64,000 bases of DNA from an uncultured Oscillospiraceae bacterium (GCA_944386845.1 CALXCP010000004.1:1-64000), one strand, 5' to 3'. Positions 43,299 to 51,641 are shown, counted from the stretch's first letter. Numbers and translations: made by a program. Notes: generated from the letters alone by a model not told the origin.

Positions 43299-44567
43299 CT
43301 ATGTCAGCAGCCCCGGCAGGAAAGTGGAGATAGGCTCGATGAAGGTGATGAGCAGCAGGGACACGATGTACAGCAGGATATACGGGATGAGGCACTTGGA
43401 GATGTACTTCATGTCGTATCCCAGCACGCTCTGGGCCACGAAGATGTTCAGGCCGAAGGGCGGCGTGAACATGCCAATGACCAGGTTCACCACGAAGATG
43501 ATGCCCAGGTGGATGGGGTCGATCCCCAGGGCCACCGCCGGAGGCAGCAGCATGGGGGCCAGGATCAGGATGGCGGCGCTGGTGTCGAAGAAGCAGCCCA
43601 CCACCAGCAGCAGCACGTTCAGCAGCAGCAGGAACTGGATCTTACCGTAGTCCTCGAAGTAGCCGGTGAGCCACTGGGGAAACTGGCTCACCGTCAGCGC
43701 CCGGGCGAAGAAGGCCGAGGAGGCGATGAGGACGAACACCTGTCCCACCGTGCGCAGGCCCTCCTTCAGGACCCGCAGGGTGTCCTGGGGCCGGATGTCC
43801 CGCATCAGCAGGCTGGCCACGCAGCAGTAGATGGCAGACAGGGCCCCCGCCTCGGTGGGGGTGACGAAGCCGCCGTAGATGCCGCCCAGCACGCCCACGG
43901 GGAGGATCAGCACCGGGATGCCCCGGAGCCAGGCCCTGCCGACCTCTCCCCAGTTGACCTTCTCGGTGGTGGCCCGCCGGCGGCTGACGATGATCAGGTA
44001 GATGCCGATGACCGCCACGATCAGCAGGCCGGGCAGGATGCCCGCGATGAACATGGTGCTGATGGAGGTCTCAGTGGCCACGCCGTAGATGATCATGGTG
44101 ACGCTGGGGGGGATGATGGAGGACAGGCCGGCGGCGGAGACCACCAGGCCGGTGGCCATCCTGTCGTTCTCCTCCTTGGCGATGGGGCCGTGGATGATCT
44201 TGGAGAACACCGCGGTGGCCGCCGGGGGGGAGCCGGAGATGGCCCCGAACAGGGCGTTGGCCACCAGGCAGGCGATGGGCAGTCCGCCGCGGACTCCTCT
44301 CAGCAGGGTGGAGAAGCAGTCCATCAGCCGCTTGCCCAGCTGGCCGGAGGAGATGAAGCACCCGGCCAGCACGAAGAAGGGGATGGCCATCAGGCTGCTG
44401 TTGGTGACCCCCTCGAACATGGCGGTGAAGATGCTCTGGAGGGGCATGTCGTTGACGAATATCATCAGGTAGAGCCCCGAGCTCAGGATCGCCGTGTAGA
44501 TGGGGAAGTTCAGGAGCATCAGGCCCAGCAGGATGATAAAGGCGGGAATGATCTCAACTGGGTTCAT
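43299..44567 (-). CDS. dctM: TRAP transporter large permease (DctM), Se/Mo locus
   Basis: 422 residues, about 12 membrane segments. DctM blocks: NSSLMAIPFFVLAGCFISSG, LVANALFGAISGSPPAATAVFSKI, SIIPPSVTMIIYG, FVTPTEAGALSAIYC and GMFTPPFGLNIFVAQ. It uses the Na+ or H+ gradient with the DctP receptor to import organic acids. It overlaps dctQ by 14 bp. Position beside the Se-dependent hydroxylase suggests that it brings in its substrate. Confidence 0.94.
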   Translation of the reverse strand: MNPVEIIPAFIILLGLMLLNFPIYTAILSSGLYLMIFVNDMPLQSIFTAMFEGVTNSSLMAIPFFVLAGCFISSGQLGKRLMDCFSTLLRGVRGGLPIACLVANALFGAISGSPPAATAVFSKIIHGPIAKEENDRMATGLVVSAAGLSSIIPPSVTMIIYGVATETSISTMFIAGILPGLLIVAVIGIYLIIVSRRRATTEKVNWGEVGRAWLRGIPVLILPVGVLGGIYGGFVTPTEAGALSAIYCCVASLLMRDIRPQDTLRVLKEGLRTVGQVFVLIASSAFFARALTVSQFPQWLTGYFEDYGKIQFLLLLNVLLLVVGCFFDTSAAILILAPMLLPPAVALGIDPIHLGIIFVVNLVIGMFTPPFGLNIFVAQSVLGYDMKYISKCLIPYILLYIVSLLLITFIEPISTFLPGLLT

Positions 44568-45051
44568 TCATCTTCCCTCCTTTGTTCAGCAGGATAATGG
44601 TCGCCCAGGCGACGATGTTCAGGGCGAAGCCCGCCACCGCAAAGGTGTAGAAGATCGCCTTCGGCCATCGCAGGGTGAAGGTGCGCAGGTCGCTGGCGAT
44701 GGCCGAGTCGATGGCCACGAGCCCGTAGCGCACCACGATGACGCTCAGGACCACCACCAGCAGTCCGCGGATGACATACAGCACCCGGGCGGCCACCTCA
44801 TTCTTCACCAGGTTGTCCAGCAGCCCGATGCACAGGGCCCCGTTGTGCAGCTCCAGATAGGGGAGGGTGAGGAAAAAGGCGCAGACGATCAGATAGGTGG
44901 TCAGCTCATCGCCCCAGGCGATACCGACGTCCAGGAATTTGCGGCAGACCGCATTGACCACGGCCATCAGGGTGCCAAGGCCGTAGAACACCGCGGCCAC
45001 CGCGAAGAGAATATCCATGAGCTTTGTCACTGTGTCCCGACAGACTTTCAT
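44554..45051 (-). CDS. dctQ: TRAP transporter small permease (DctQ), Se/Mo locus
   Basis: 165 residues, four membrane segments (ILFAVAAVFYGLGTLMAVVNAVC, ELTTYLIVCAFFLTLPYLEL, VLYVIRGLLVVVLSVIVV, TFAVAGFALNIVAWATIIL). The AWGDELTTYL helix is the family signature. Forms the membrane complex with DctM. A perfect 14-bp hairpin lies between it and dctP. Confidence 0.92.
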   Translation of the reverse strand: MKVCRDTVTKLMDILFAVAAVFYGLGTLMAVVNAVCRKFLDVGIAWGDELTTYLIVCAFFLTLPYLELHNGALCIGLLDNLVKNEVAARVLYVIRGLLVVVLSVIVVRYGLVAIDSAIASDLRTFTLRWPKAIFYTFAVAGFALNIVAWATIILLNKGGKMNEPS

Positions 45052-45070
45052 AGGACCTCCTTTCTCTCAG

Positions 45071-45102
45071 GGCCGGGAGGGGCGGCAGCGCCCCTCCCGG
45101 CC
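45071..45102 (-). terminator. Intra-operon hairpin between dctP and dctQ
   Basis: Perfect 14-bp stem GGCCGGGAGGGGCG/CGCCCCTCCCGGCC (45071-45084 with 45089-45102), loop GCAG, no T-run. It lies directly after dctP. Such hairpins stabilise the mRNA 3' end of the binding-protein gene, so that more receptor than permease is made; inferred. Confidence 0.6.
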
Positions 45103-45128
45103 GGGGTGGGTCAGAAACATCCGGAAAG

Positions 45129-46208
45129 TCAGCCGCCGCTCTCGGCGCCGCCGGCCTCGTCGGCAGCCACCCGCTCCACCATGTCGTTGTAGACGTCGAC
45201 GGCCTCAGGATAGGTCTCCAGATACCAGTCAGCGATGCCGTCCAGAGCCGCGTCGATGTCGGCCTGGAACTCCTCGCTGGGCACCACGACCTCCATGCCG
45301 GCCTCCTGCATCACCTCGTAGGCCTCGGCCACCTGGTTCTTCACATAGTCCACCTCGAAGTTGGCGGCGGTGTCGTTGGCCACGTCCAGCACGATCTGCT
45401 GCAGATCCTCAGGGATCTTGTCCCACCAGTGCTGGCTGATGGCGAAGATGGAGATGAAGGCGTCGCCGGGGGCCTCCAGCAGGTACTTGCCGCCGGCGGT
45501 CTGCAGGGACTGGGAGGAGTACAGGGTGATCTCAGAGGCTGCGCCGTCCACCGTGCCGTTCTGGAGGGAGGGGGCCAGCTCGCCCACGTTGATGGTGGAG
45601 GACACCGCGCCCAGCATTTCGATCTCCTTGAGCAGCATGTCGCTGGGGGTGCACCAGATCACCTTGCCCTGGAAGTCTTCGATGCTGTCGATCTTGGAGC
45701 TGGAGATGATGGTGCGGTCGGGCACCAGCAGCCAGGTGCCGGGGATGATCCCGTGGTTGATGTACTCCTGCTCCAGCAGGGTGTCCTGGGTCATCAGGAT
45801 GTTCCACAGCTGCTCGCCGCCGCCGGGGAACAGGCCGGGCATCTCGGTGCAGGAGGCCGCGGGGAAGATCGTGGACCAATAGGCGGTGGGGAAGCAACCC
45901 GCATCCAGCGTGCCGTCCACCACGCCCTGGACCATCTCCGCCATGGTCCCGATGGAGCCGGAGGGGTAGCACTGCACGTCGATCCGCCCGCCGGTGGCCT
46001 CCTCCAGGGCCTTCTCATACTCCTCCATCCAGGCGACCTGCTTATCCCGGCCGCCGGTGCCGGTGCCGATCCGAAGGGTGTAGACCTCGCCGTCCGTGGA
46101 GCCGCCGGAGTTCTGGGCCGGGTCGTCCCCGCTGTCTCCACAGCCGGACAACACCAGCGCCAGCATCATCGCCGAGGCCATCAGTACCGCAAGCATTCTC
46201 TTTTTCAT
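45129..46208 (-). CDS. dctP: TRAP transporter substrate-binding protein (DctP), Se/Mo locus
   Basis: 359 residues. Lipoprotein signal with lipobox LVLSGC, then DctP fold (YTLRIGTGTGGRDKQVAWMEEYEKALEE, GSIGTMAEMVQGVVDGTLD, FQGKVIWCTPSDMLLKEIEMLGA). The conserved arginine that binds the substrate carboxylate in family members is expected in the segment near RTIISSS. It captures the ligand outside for DctQM. First gene of the TRAP group. Confidence 0.92.
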   Translation of the reverse strand: MKKRMLAVLMASAMMLALVLSGCGDSGDDPAQNSGGSTDGEVYTLRIGTGTGGRDKQVAWMEEYEKALEEATGGRIDVQCYPSGSIGTMAEMVQGVVDGTLDAGCFPTAYWSTIFPAASCTEMPGLFPGGGEQLWNILMTQDTLLEQEYINHGIIPGTWLLVPDRTIISSSKIDSIEDFQGKVIWCTPSDMLLKEIEMLGAVSSTINVGELAPSLQNGTVDGAASEITLYSSQSLQTAGGKYLLEAPGDAFISIFAISQHWWDKIPEDLQQIVLDVANDTAANFEVDYVKNQVAEAYEVMQEAGMEVVVPSEEFQADIDAALDGIADWYLETYPEAVDVYNDMVERVAADEAGGAESGG

Positions 46209-46255
46209 GTTCTTTCCTCCTTTTTTGTTTTACGGTCCAGGGTCTTGTGGATGGT

Positions 46256-48823
46256 TCATTTATCCCCGTGTTTCCAGTAGGGCGTCTTGAGGGGAAGCTC
46301 CGTCTGGAACACACCGGTGCGGTTGTAATAGGCCAGCTGCAGGGCAGGGGCCAGGGGGATGGTGGAGATCTCGCCGCAGCCCTTGGCGCCCAGGGCGGGG
46401 CCGTCGGCGCCGCGGTTGACGATGCGCACCTCGATCTCCGGGACCTGGTCCACCCGGGGCAGGCCCAGGGTGCCGAAGCGGGTGAGCACCTTCCCGTGGT
46501 CCACCTTGAACTCCTCCATCAGGGCGAAGCCCATGGCCATGGTGACGCCGCCCTCCAGCTGTCCCTCGATGTTGGTGGGGTTCACCGGCCGGCCCACGTC
46601 GGTGGCGGTGATGATCCGCTCCACCATGTCGTTCTCATCCAGCAGCGCCATCATGGTGGCGAAGGAGTAGGTCACGTGGGAGACCGGGTTGGGCTTGGTG
46701 GAGTCCATGGGGTCGGTGGGGGGGCTGAACTCCCCGTAGAACTCCCGGCCCTCCAGGGCGGACAGGTCGCCCCCGGCCTCCTCCAGAGCGGCCTTCAGCT
46801 GCCGGGCGGCGACGCACACCGCCTCGCCGGTGACCACTGTGTGGCGGGAGGCGATGGCCATGCCCGAGTCGGGGGCCTCGTCGGTGTCCGGGACGTGGAA
46901 CTGGGTCTGCTCCGGCCGGACGCCGGCCACCTCGCAGAGCAGCTGGGTCTCCACCGTCCCCATGCCCTGGCCCACGCAGGCCGCGCCGCTGTGGATGTGG
47001 ATCAGGCCGTCCCTCACCACCAGGCGGCAGCGCCCGGTGTCGATGAGGCCGGTGCCCGTGCCGCTGTTCTTGAAGCCGCAGGCGATGCCCGCGTCGGGAT
47101 GGGCCTCGAAGTCGGCCCGGACGGCGTCCAGCGTCTCCACCAGGGCGCAGTCCTCCCCCATGATCTGGCCGTTGGGCATGGCCTGCCCCGGCCGGATGGC
47201 GTTGCGGTAGCGGATCTCAAAGGGGGAGATGCCCACCAGCTTGGCCAGCTTGTTCAGGTTGCACTCGGTGCAGAAGGCGGTCTGGGGCACGCTGAAGCCC
47301 CGGAAGGCGCCGCCGGGCACGTTGTTGGAGTACCAGGCCTGGCCCAGGATGTCCACGTTCTCATAGTGGTAGGGGCCGGTGCCCATCACGCAGGCCCGCT
47401 CCAGCACCGGGATGCCCGCCGAGGCGTAGGCCCCGTTGTCCCGGAGCACCACCGCCTTGGTGGCGGTGAGGTAGCCGTTCTCGTCGCAGGCGGTGGTGAA
47501 CTCCATCTCCAGCGGCGGGCGCTTGGGGTGGATCTCCAGACTCTCCTGCCGGGTGAGGCGGACCTTCACCGGCCGCTTCAGGCACCAGGCCGCCAGGGCG
47601 GCGTGCTGCTGCACCACCATGTCGTTCTTGGCCCCGAAGGCGCCCCCCACCATCATGGCGGTGACGTGGAACTTCTCCTCCGGGATGCCCAGCATCAGGG
47701 AGCACTTCTTCCGGGACTCGTACAGCCCCTGGTCGCCGCAGTAGAGGTGGATGCCGTCCTCCCCCTCGGGCTCGGCCACGGCGCACTCGGGCTCCATGAA
47801 GGCATGCTCGTTGTAGGGGGTCTTGTACCTGGTGGTGACCACGTACTTGCTCTCCCGGATGGCCTTGTCCGCGTCGCCCCGGACGATGTGCCGCTCGCAC
47901 ATCAGGTTGGGCCGGTCCTCGTGGACCTGGACCTTCCCCTCCATGGACTCCTGGTAGGAGAAGATGGCGGGCAGCTCCTCATACTCCACCCGGATGAGCT
48001 TCTTGGCCTGCTCCACCACCTCGTCGTTCTCCCCCACCACCAGGGCGATGGCGTCCCCCAGGAAGTGGGTGGTCTCCCCCACCGGCACCAGCACGTCCCA
48101 GTCGGGGACGATGTAGCCGATCTTCTTGGCGCCGGGGATGTCATCGGCGGTGAGGACGGCGGCGATGCCGGGCAGGGCCCGGGCCTCCGCGGCGTCGATG
48201 GACAGCACCCGGGCCCGGGGATACTTGCTGCGCAGGGCGCTGCCGAACAGCATCCCGTCCAGGTAGAGGTCGTCGGCGTACAGGGCGGTGCCCAGCACCT
48301 TGGCCGGGGCGTCCACCCGGTGCATCCGCTCCCCCAACACCCCCAGGAACTCCCGGTGGGGGACGGCCTGACCGCTGCGGAAGAGCTCGGCGGCCAGCAG
48401 GATGGCCTTCTCGATCTTCACATAGCCGGTGCAGCGGCAGATGTTGCCCCGGATGGCCTTCTTCACGTCCTCCCGGGTGGGGGACGTGTTCTGGTCCAGC
48501 AGCGCCTTGGCCGCCATCACCATCCCGGGGATGCAGAAGCCGCACTGGACCGCCCCCGCCTCGGTGAAGGCGTAGGAGTAGACCTCCTTCTCCCGGTCGT
48601 TGAGCCCCTCGCAGGTGACGATGCTGTGGCCGTCCGCCTTGTCTGTGGTGATGACGCAGCTGCGCACCGGCTTTCCGTCCATAAGAACGGTGCAGCTGCC
48701 GCAGGCCCCCTCGCCGCAGGCGTTCTTCACGCTGGTCAGGTGCAGGTCGTCCCGCAGGAATTTCAGCAGCTTCTTGCTCTTCGTCGTGGAGCAGACCGCT
48801 CCGTTGAGGATAAAGGTCGGCAT
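46256..48823 (-). CDS. Selenium-dependent molybdenum hydroxylase (xanthine dehydrogenase family), [2Fe-2S] and Mo domains fused
   Basis: 855 residues from ATG 48823 with GGAGGG 8 bp upstream. Residues 1-155 carry two [2Fe-2S] clusters: Cys36, Cys41, Cys44, Cys56 (CGEGACGSC), and Cys94, Cys97, Cys129, Cys131 (CGFC...CRC). Residues 165-855 form the Mo-binding domain, with VGGAFGAKNDMVVQQHAALAA and the catalytic glutamate in GAKGCGEISTIP. No FAD domain or FAD subunit is encoded nearby, so electrons must leave through a ferredoxin-like partner. Length and genome context with SelD, YqeB, YqeC fit the Se-dependent XDH family. Substrate not known; could be a purine or a carboxylated N-heterocycle. 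Confidence 0.88.
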   Translation of the reverse strand: MPTFILNGAVCSTTKSKKLLKFLRDDLHLTSVKNACGEGACGSCTVLMDGKPVRSCVITTDKADGHSIVTCEGLNDREKEVYSYAFTEAGAVQCGFCIPGMVMAAKALLDQNTSPTREDVKKAIRGNICRCTGYVKIEKAILLAAELFRSGQAVPHREFLGVLGERMHRVDAPAKVLGTALYADDLYLDGMLFGSALRSKYPRARVLSIDAAEARALPGIAAVLTADDIPGAKKIGYIVPDWDVLVPVGETTHFLGDAIALVVGENDEVVEQAKKLIRVEYEELPAIFSYQESMEGKVQVHEDRPNLMCERHIVRGDADKAIRESKYVVTTRYKTPYNEHAFMEPECAVAEPEGEDGIHLYCGDQGLYESRKKCSLMLGIPEEKFHVTAMMVGGAFGAKNDMVVQQHAALAAWCLKRPVKVRLTRQESLEIHPKRPPLEMEFTTACDENGYLTATKAVVLRDNGAYASAGIPVLERACVMGTGPYHYENVDILGQAWYSNNVPGGAFRGFSVPQTAFCTECNLNKLAKLVGISPFEIRYRNAIRPGQAMPNGQIMGEDCALVETLDAVRADFEAHPDAGIACGFKNSGTGTGLIDTGRCRLVVRDGLIHIHSGAACVGQGMGTVETQLLCEVAGVRPEQTQFHVPDTDEAPDSGMAIASRHTVVTGEAVCVAARQLKAALEEAGGDLSALEGREFYGEFSPPTDPMDSTKPNPVSHVTYSFATMMALLDENDMVERIITATDVGRPVNPTNIEGQLEGGVTMAMGFALMEEFKVDHGKVLTRFGTLGLPRVDQVPEIEVRIVNRGADGPALGAKGCGEISTIPLAPALQLAYYNRTGVFQTELPLKTPYWKHGDK

Positions 48824-48858
48824 GATTTCCACCCTCCGTCCGTATGAGATCCCTCAAA

Positions 48859-48883
48859 GGTATCGTTATATAAATAAGATACC
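48859..48883. promoter_or_regulatory. Palindrome upstream of the hydrolase gene, likely LysR site
   Basis: GGTATC (48859-48864) and GATACC (48878-48883) flank a 13-bp AT-rich centre. It lies 35 bp before the hydroxylase start, in the gap shared with the divergent LysR gene. Dimension and place suit a LysR-type activator binding site. Confidence 0.55.
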
Positions 48884-48977
48884 ATGAGACCGCGGGCGTG
48901 GAATTCCAAATAAGTTCAGTTGTGATAACCAAATCGAATCGCCTGATCTTTTGTTTTTTGCACATTCTCATATATTC

Positions 48978-49007
48978 TTGCCTTTTGGTATTTAAGTGTG
49001 TTATACT
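48978..49007 (+). promoter_or_regulatory. Promoter of the LysR gene
   Basis: TTGCCT (48978-48983), 18-bp spacer, TATACT (49002-49007), 28 bp before the start codon. Confidence 0.65.
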
Positions 49008-49035
49008 TTGAAAAATCAGGTAAGGAGGACCGGGC

Positions 49036-49926
49036 ATGGACAAAAATCAGTTGACCTACTTTGTCTCCCTCACCCAGGCGCTGAACTTCTCCCGGGTGGC
49101 CAAGCAGTATTTCATCTCCCAGCCCGCCCTCACCAACCAGATCGCCAAGCTGGAGGCGGAGCTGGGGGTCCAGCTGTTCAACCGGAGCAAGCACGGCGTC
49201 TCCCTCACCTTCGCCGGGTCCGAGTTCCGCCAGTACGCCGTCAACATCCTCAACCAGATGATGGAGGCGGAGAGCCGGATGAACGACGTCAGCAAGGGGG
49301 CGGTGGGCTTCCTGGACATCTCCTCCACCGCGGTGGCCGAGACCGTCATGACCGAGTACGTGGCCGTCTTCCACCAGCGCTTCCCCTGCATCCACATCCG
49401 CATGGACTGCGGCAACGGCGGCCATCAGGTGGGGCTGATCAACCAGCGGGCCTTCGACCTCTACTTCTCCGTGGCCCCCCTGCTGCGCTCCTTCGACACC
49501 ATCGAGACCATCCCCCTGCGCCCAGACCGCTGCGCGGTGTACATCAACCGGCGGTACGCCCACCTGGTCCGGCCCGACGACCTGTCCGGCCTGCGCGCCC
49601 TCCCCCACATCATGGAGAGCAGCACCAACGCCCCCTTCCTCCTCCCCAAGATCCTGGACATCCTCTCCCTCCACGGGCTGGAGTCCTGCCAGAAGATCTA
49701 CTACCCCCAGGCAGGCACCATCTTTTCCGCCGTCCAGGCCGGGCTGGGCTTTGCCATCCTCCCCTCCCACATGAACCTGGCCGTCTGGCCGGAGGACATC
49801 CTGGTGGTCCCCATCGCCGGAGAGGAGGCCTCCATCGAGCTGGCTCTGGGCTGGCACAGGGACTCCCAAAAGAACGCCGTGGAGGAATTCATCAAGCTGG
49901 CCCAAGAGCTCTACCCCGGCCCGTGA
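49036..49926 (+). CDS. LysR-family regulator, Se/Mo locus
   Basis: 296 residues. N-terminal HTH (LTYFVSLTQALNFSRVAKQYFISQPALTNQIAKLEAELGVQLF) and a C-terminal effector domain (periplasmic-binding-protein fold). Divergent from the Mo hydroxylase gene with 212 bp between; the palindrome at 48859 is the likely operator. Probably activates hydroxylase and TRAP genes in response to the substrate. Confidence 0.94.
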   Translation: MDKNQLTYFVSLTQALNFSRVAKQYFISQPALTNQIAKLEAELGVQLFNRSKHGVSLTFAGSEFRQYAVNILNQMMEAESRMNDVSKGAVGFLDISSTAVAETVMTEYVAVFHQRFPCIHIRMDCGNGGHQVGLINQRAFDLYFSVAPLLRSFDTIETIPLRPDRCAVYINRRYAHLVRPDDLSGLRALPHIMESSTNAPFLLPKILDILSLHGLESCQKIYYPQAGTIFSAVQAGLGFAILPSHMNLAVWPEDILVVPIAGEEASIELALGWHRDSQKNAVEEFIKLAQELYPGP

Positions 49927-49949
49927 CCCCTCCCCCCACCGAAAGCAAA

Positions 49950-49981
49950 AGCGCCGGACCGCCCACGGGCGGTCCGGCGCT
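49950..49981 (+). terminator. Terminator of the LysR gene
   Basis: Stem AGCGCCGGACCGCC/GGCGGTCCGGCGCT with loop of four bases, then TTCT. 23 bp after the stop. Confidence 0.7.
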
Positions 49982-49996
49982 CTTCTGTCCCCACTG

Positions 49997-50025
49997 AATT
50001 TCTAACTTTTAATTCCTAACTTTTA
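49997..50025. repeat. Single arm of the (AATTAGGA)n repeat family, copy C
   Basis: AATTTCTAACTTTTAATTCC... matches one arm of the palindromic repeats at 10150 and 11666 but has no partner arm. It is a remnant at the left end of a 600-bp gene-free stretch (49927-50525). Beyond it, 50030-50285 shows no gene I can recognise. Confidence 0.5.
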
Positions 50026-50287
50026 TCCGTCACAGCTCCACGGCGAACAGCGCGGCGGCCGGCATCTCGGAGCCCCGCCGTCTGGCTGCATGATGGTCCT
50101 CATGCCGGATCTCGGAGAAAGTCGAGAAAATTCGGAGAGGGCGCTTCCCTGTCACCGCGCCTCCATGCTTTTCCGCAGAAGACGGTGTTTCGATATCAAA
50201 TCACGATTTAGTGTATCGCGATTTGAATGCCATCTCTGTGCGCATCTTCGGATGCCGCAGCGCCTTTGGGGGAACGCGGCGCCGACG

Positions 50288-50323
50288 AAAAGGACAGCCG
50301 GCAGCGCTGCCGGCTGTCCTTTT
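50288..50323. terminator. 36-bp perfect palindrome, bidirectional terminator type
   Basis: AAAAGGACAGCCGGCAGC followed at once by its reverse complement. It has A-run on one side and T-run on the other, so it can end transcripts in both directions. A diverged relative (12-bp stem) lies at 51455-51482 in the same position relative to the intact tRNA. Confidence 0.7.
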
Positions 50324-50365
50324 TATAAGCATAACAAAAATCCCCCCTGCTTCCCGCAGGGGGAT

Positions 50366-50402
50366 CGGAGCTGGCAGCCGGATTCGAACCGGCGACCGCT
50401 GG
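50366..50402 (-). pseudogene. Truncated tRNA 3' end
   Basis: The minus strand has an intact T-arm (GCCGGTTCGAATCCGGC), acceptor TGCCAGC with discriminator T and CCG in place of CCA. An anticodon-stem half CCAGC precedes it, but no matching 5' half follows. It is followed by the same AT-CCCCC stem terminator that lies after tRNA-Thr at 51528-51603. It looks like a tRNA 3' fragment left by a duplication or integration event. Confidence 0.65.
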
Positions 50403-50474
50403 TCGTCGGTAAGGGTATATCATCGAAGGAGTGCTTGTTCGCAAAAACATTTCCTTCGCCTTAGAAAATATAGG

Positions 50475-50502
50475 TTGAATTTCTCCTATTTTTGAGTATA
50501 AT
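50475..50502 (+). promoter_or_regulatory. Promoter of the phd-doc operon
   Basis: TTGAAT (50475-50480), 16-bp spacer, TATAAT (50497-50502), 24 bp before the antitoxin start. The DNA is more AT-rich than the rest of the window. Confidence 0.7.
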
Positions 50503-50525
50503 AAAGACAGAAGGAGGGTGATCGT

Positions 50526-50768
50526 ATGATGATCGATTCCAACGCCCTGGTGTCCATTACGGAGGCCAACCAGAATTTCTCCAAAGTGGCCCGCCTGGTG
50601 GATGAACAGGGTTCCGCCGTGATCCTGAAAAATAATGTGCCCCGTTACCTGATCGTAGAGTTCAGCCAGGCAGAACAGATGCAGACTGCCGAGAGTGAAG
50701 ACGTCATGCAGATCTCGAAACGGCTCATCCAGCAAAACCGGGCAGCCTATGAGGAACTGGCCAAATGA
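50526..50768 (+). CDS. Phd/YefM-family antitoxin
   Basis: 80 residues. N-terminal Phd fold (NALVSITEANQNFSKVARLVDEQGSAVILKNNVPRYLIVEFSQ) and a C-terminal extension (IQQNRAAYEELAK) for toxin binding. Overlaps the toxin gene by 4 bp (ATGA). It represses the operon and neutralises the Doc toxin. Confidence 0.92.
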   Translation: MMIDSNALVSITEANQNFSKVARLVDEQGSAVILKNNVPRYLIVEFSQAEQMQTAESEDVMQISKRLIQQNRAAYEELAK

Positions 50769-51142
50769 GGGTCCTGAGCAAGCTTCAAATCTTACTGCTC
50801 CATCAGCAGCTGGTGGATGAGACCGGCGGCAGTCCGGGACTGCGGGACGAGGGGCTTCTGGATTCCGCTCTCAACGCGCCCTTTCAGGCGTTCGACGATA
50901 CCAGCGCCTACCCTTCCCTCCAGCAGAAGGCCGCCCGGCTCTGCTATGGCCTGGTGAAGGATCACCCGTTCGTAGACGGGAACAAGCGGATCGGCGCCCA
51001 CGCCATGCTGGTTTTTCTGGCGGTCAACGGCCTGGAGCTGTCCTATACGCAGCAGGAGTTGGCTGATATCATTCTCCAAGTCGCCGCCGGAGAAAAGGGC
51101 TATGAGGATCTGCTGGCATGGCTTCTCGCACACCAGCTGTAA
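50765..51142 (+). CDS. doc: Doc-type toxin (Fic/Doc family)
   Basis: 125 residues, the size of P1 Doc. The Fic/Doc motif is HPFVDGNKRIGAH (consensus HxFx(D/N)(A/G)NKR). The N-terminal LQILLLHQQLVDETGGSPGLRDEGLLDSALNAPFQ block is typical of Doc. Doc kinases phosphorylate EF-Tu and stop translation. Operon with the antitoxin inside a region of mobile-DNA scars. Confidence 0.93.
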   Translation: MRVLSKLQILLLHQQLVDETGGSPGLRDEGLLDSALNAPFQAFDDTSAYPSLQQKAARLCYGLVKDHPFVDGNKRIGAHAMLVFLAVNGLELSYTQQELADIILQVAAGEKGYEDLLAWLLAHQL

Positions 51143-51150
51143 ACAAAAAA

Positions 51151-51380
51151 TCACGGGGAGCCGCCTCCATGCGGCTCCCCCAAATCGTTCTCAGGCAGTT
51201 TGGGCAAGGATGACGGATGTTCCTGAAGTGCGGCTTTTTCCGGTGCGGCATAGCTGGCAGGGGATAGCTTCCGGTTGATACATCCGATGGACTTGCAGTA
51301 GATATCCACCTGCTGGCTCTTGCTTCCGTCCGCAGCCACTACCTTTTCATACACATGCGCTTGCCTCTGCTGACGCACGG
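51151..51380 (-). pseudogene. C-terminal remnant of a serine recombinase (DUF4368-like)
   Basis: The frame encodes about 75 residues including HVYEKVVAADGSKSQQVDIY and CKSIGCINRKL. This resembles the C-terminal motif (VHE...DGxRxQxVDIYYxFIG) of large clostridial serine recombinases, recalled and not searched. No N-terminal catalytic part is present. It ends close to the Doc gene and its upstream side meets the tRNA-Thr region, so it is a decayed fragment of an integrative element. Confidence 0.45.
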
Positions 51381-51527
51381 GCAGCAAAAGTCCCTGATAT
51401 ATTATCGGATATCGTAATGCCTCTTTTGGAATACGACATCGGCACCGACGAGAAGAACAGCCGGCATCGCTGCCGGCTGTTCTTAAAGCAAACATAATAA
51501 AAATCCCCCTGCTTCCCGCAGGGGGAT

Positions 51528-51603
51528 TGGAGCTGGAGATCGGACTTGAACCGACGACCTGCTGATTACGAATCAGCTGCTCTACCGACTGAGCCACTCC
51601 AGC
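51528..51603 (-). tRNA. tRNA-Thr (anticodon CGT)
   Basis: 76 nt including encoded CCA (51528-51530). Acceptor GCTGGAG/CTCCAGC, D-arm GCTC...GAGC, anticodon arm GCTGA-TTCGTAA-TCAGC with anticodon CGT, T-arm TCGGTTCAAGTCCGA. A CCCCC-GGGGG terminator follows on the minus strand at about 51503-51526. Reads ACG threonine codons. An open frame that starts inside it (MAQSVEQLIRNQQ...) is the usual false translation of a tRNA. Confidence 0.97.
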
Positions 51604-51641
51604 GCATCGCCGGCTTCCCGGCAGGTGCGGCTATTATCATA

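Noticed and set aside
51151..51597. 148-residue ORF beginning MAQSVEQLIRNQQ
   Set aside because: The first third is the false translation of tRNA-Thr. Only the C-terminal part is retained, as a possible recombinase remnant.
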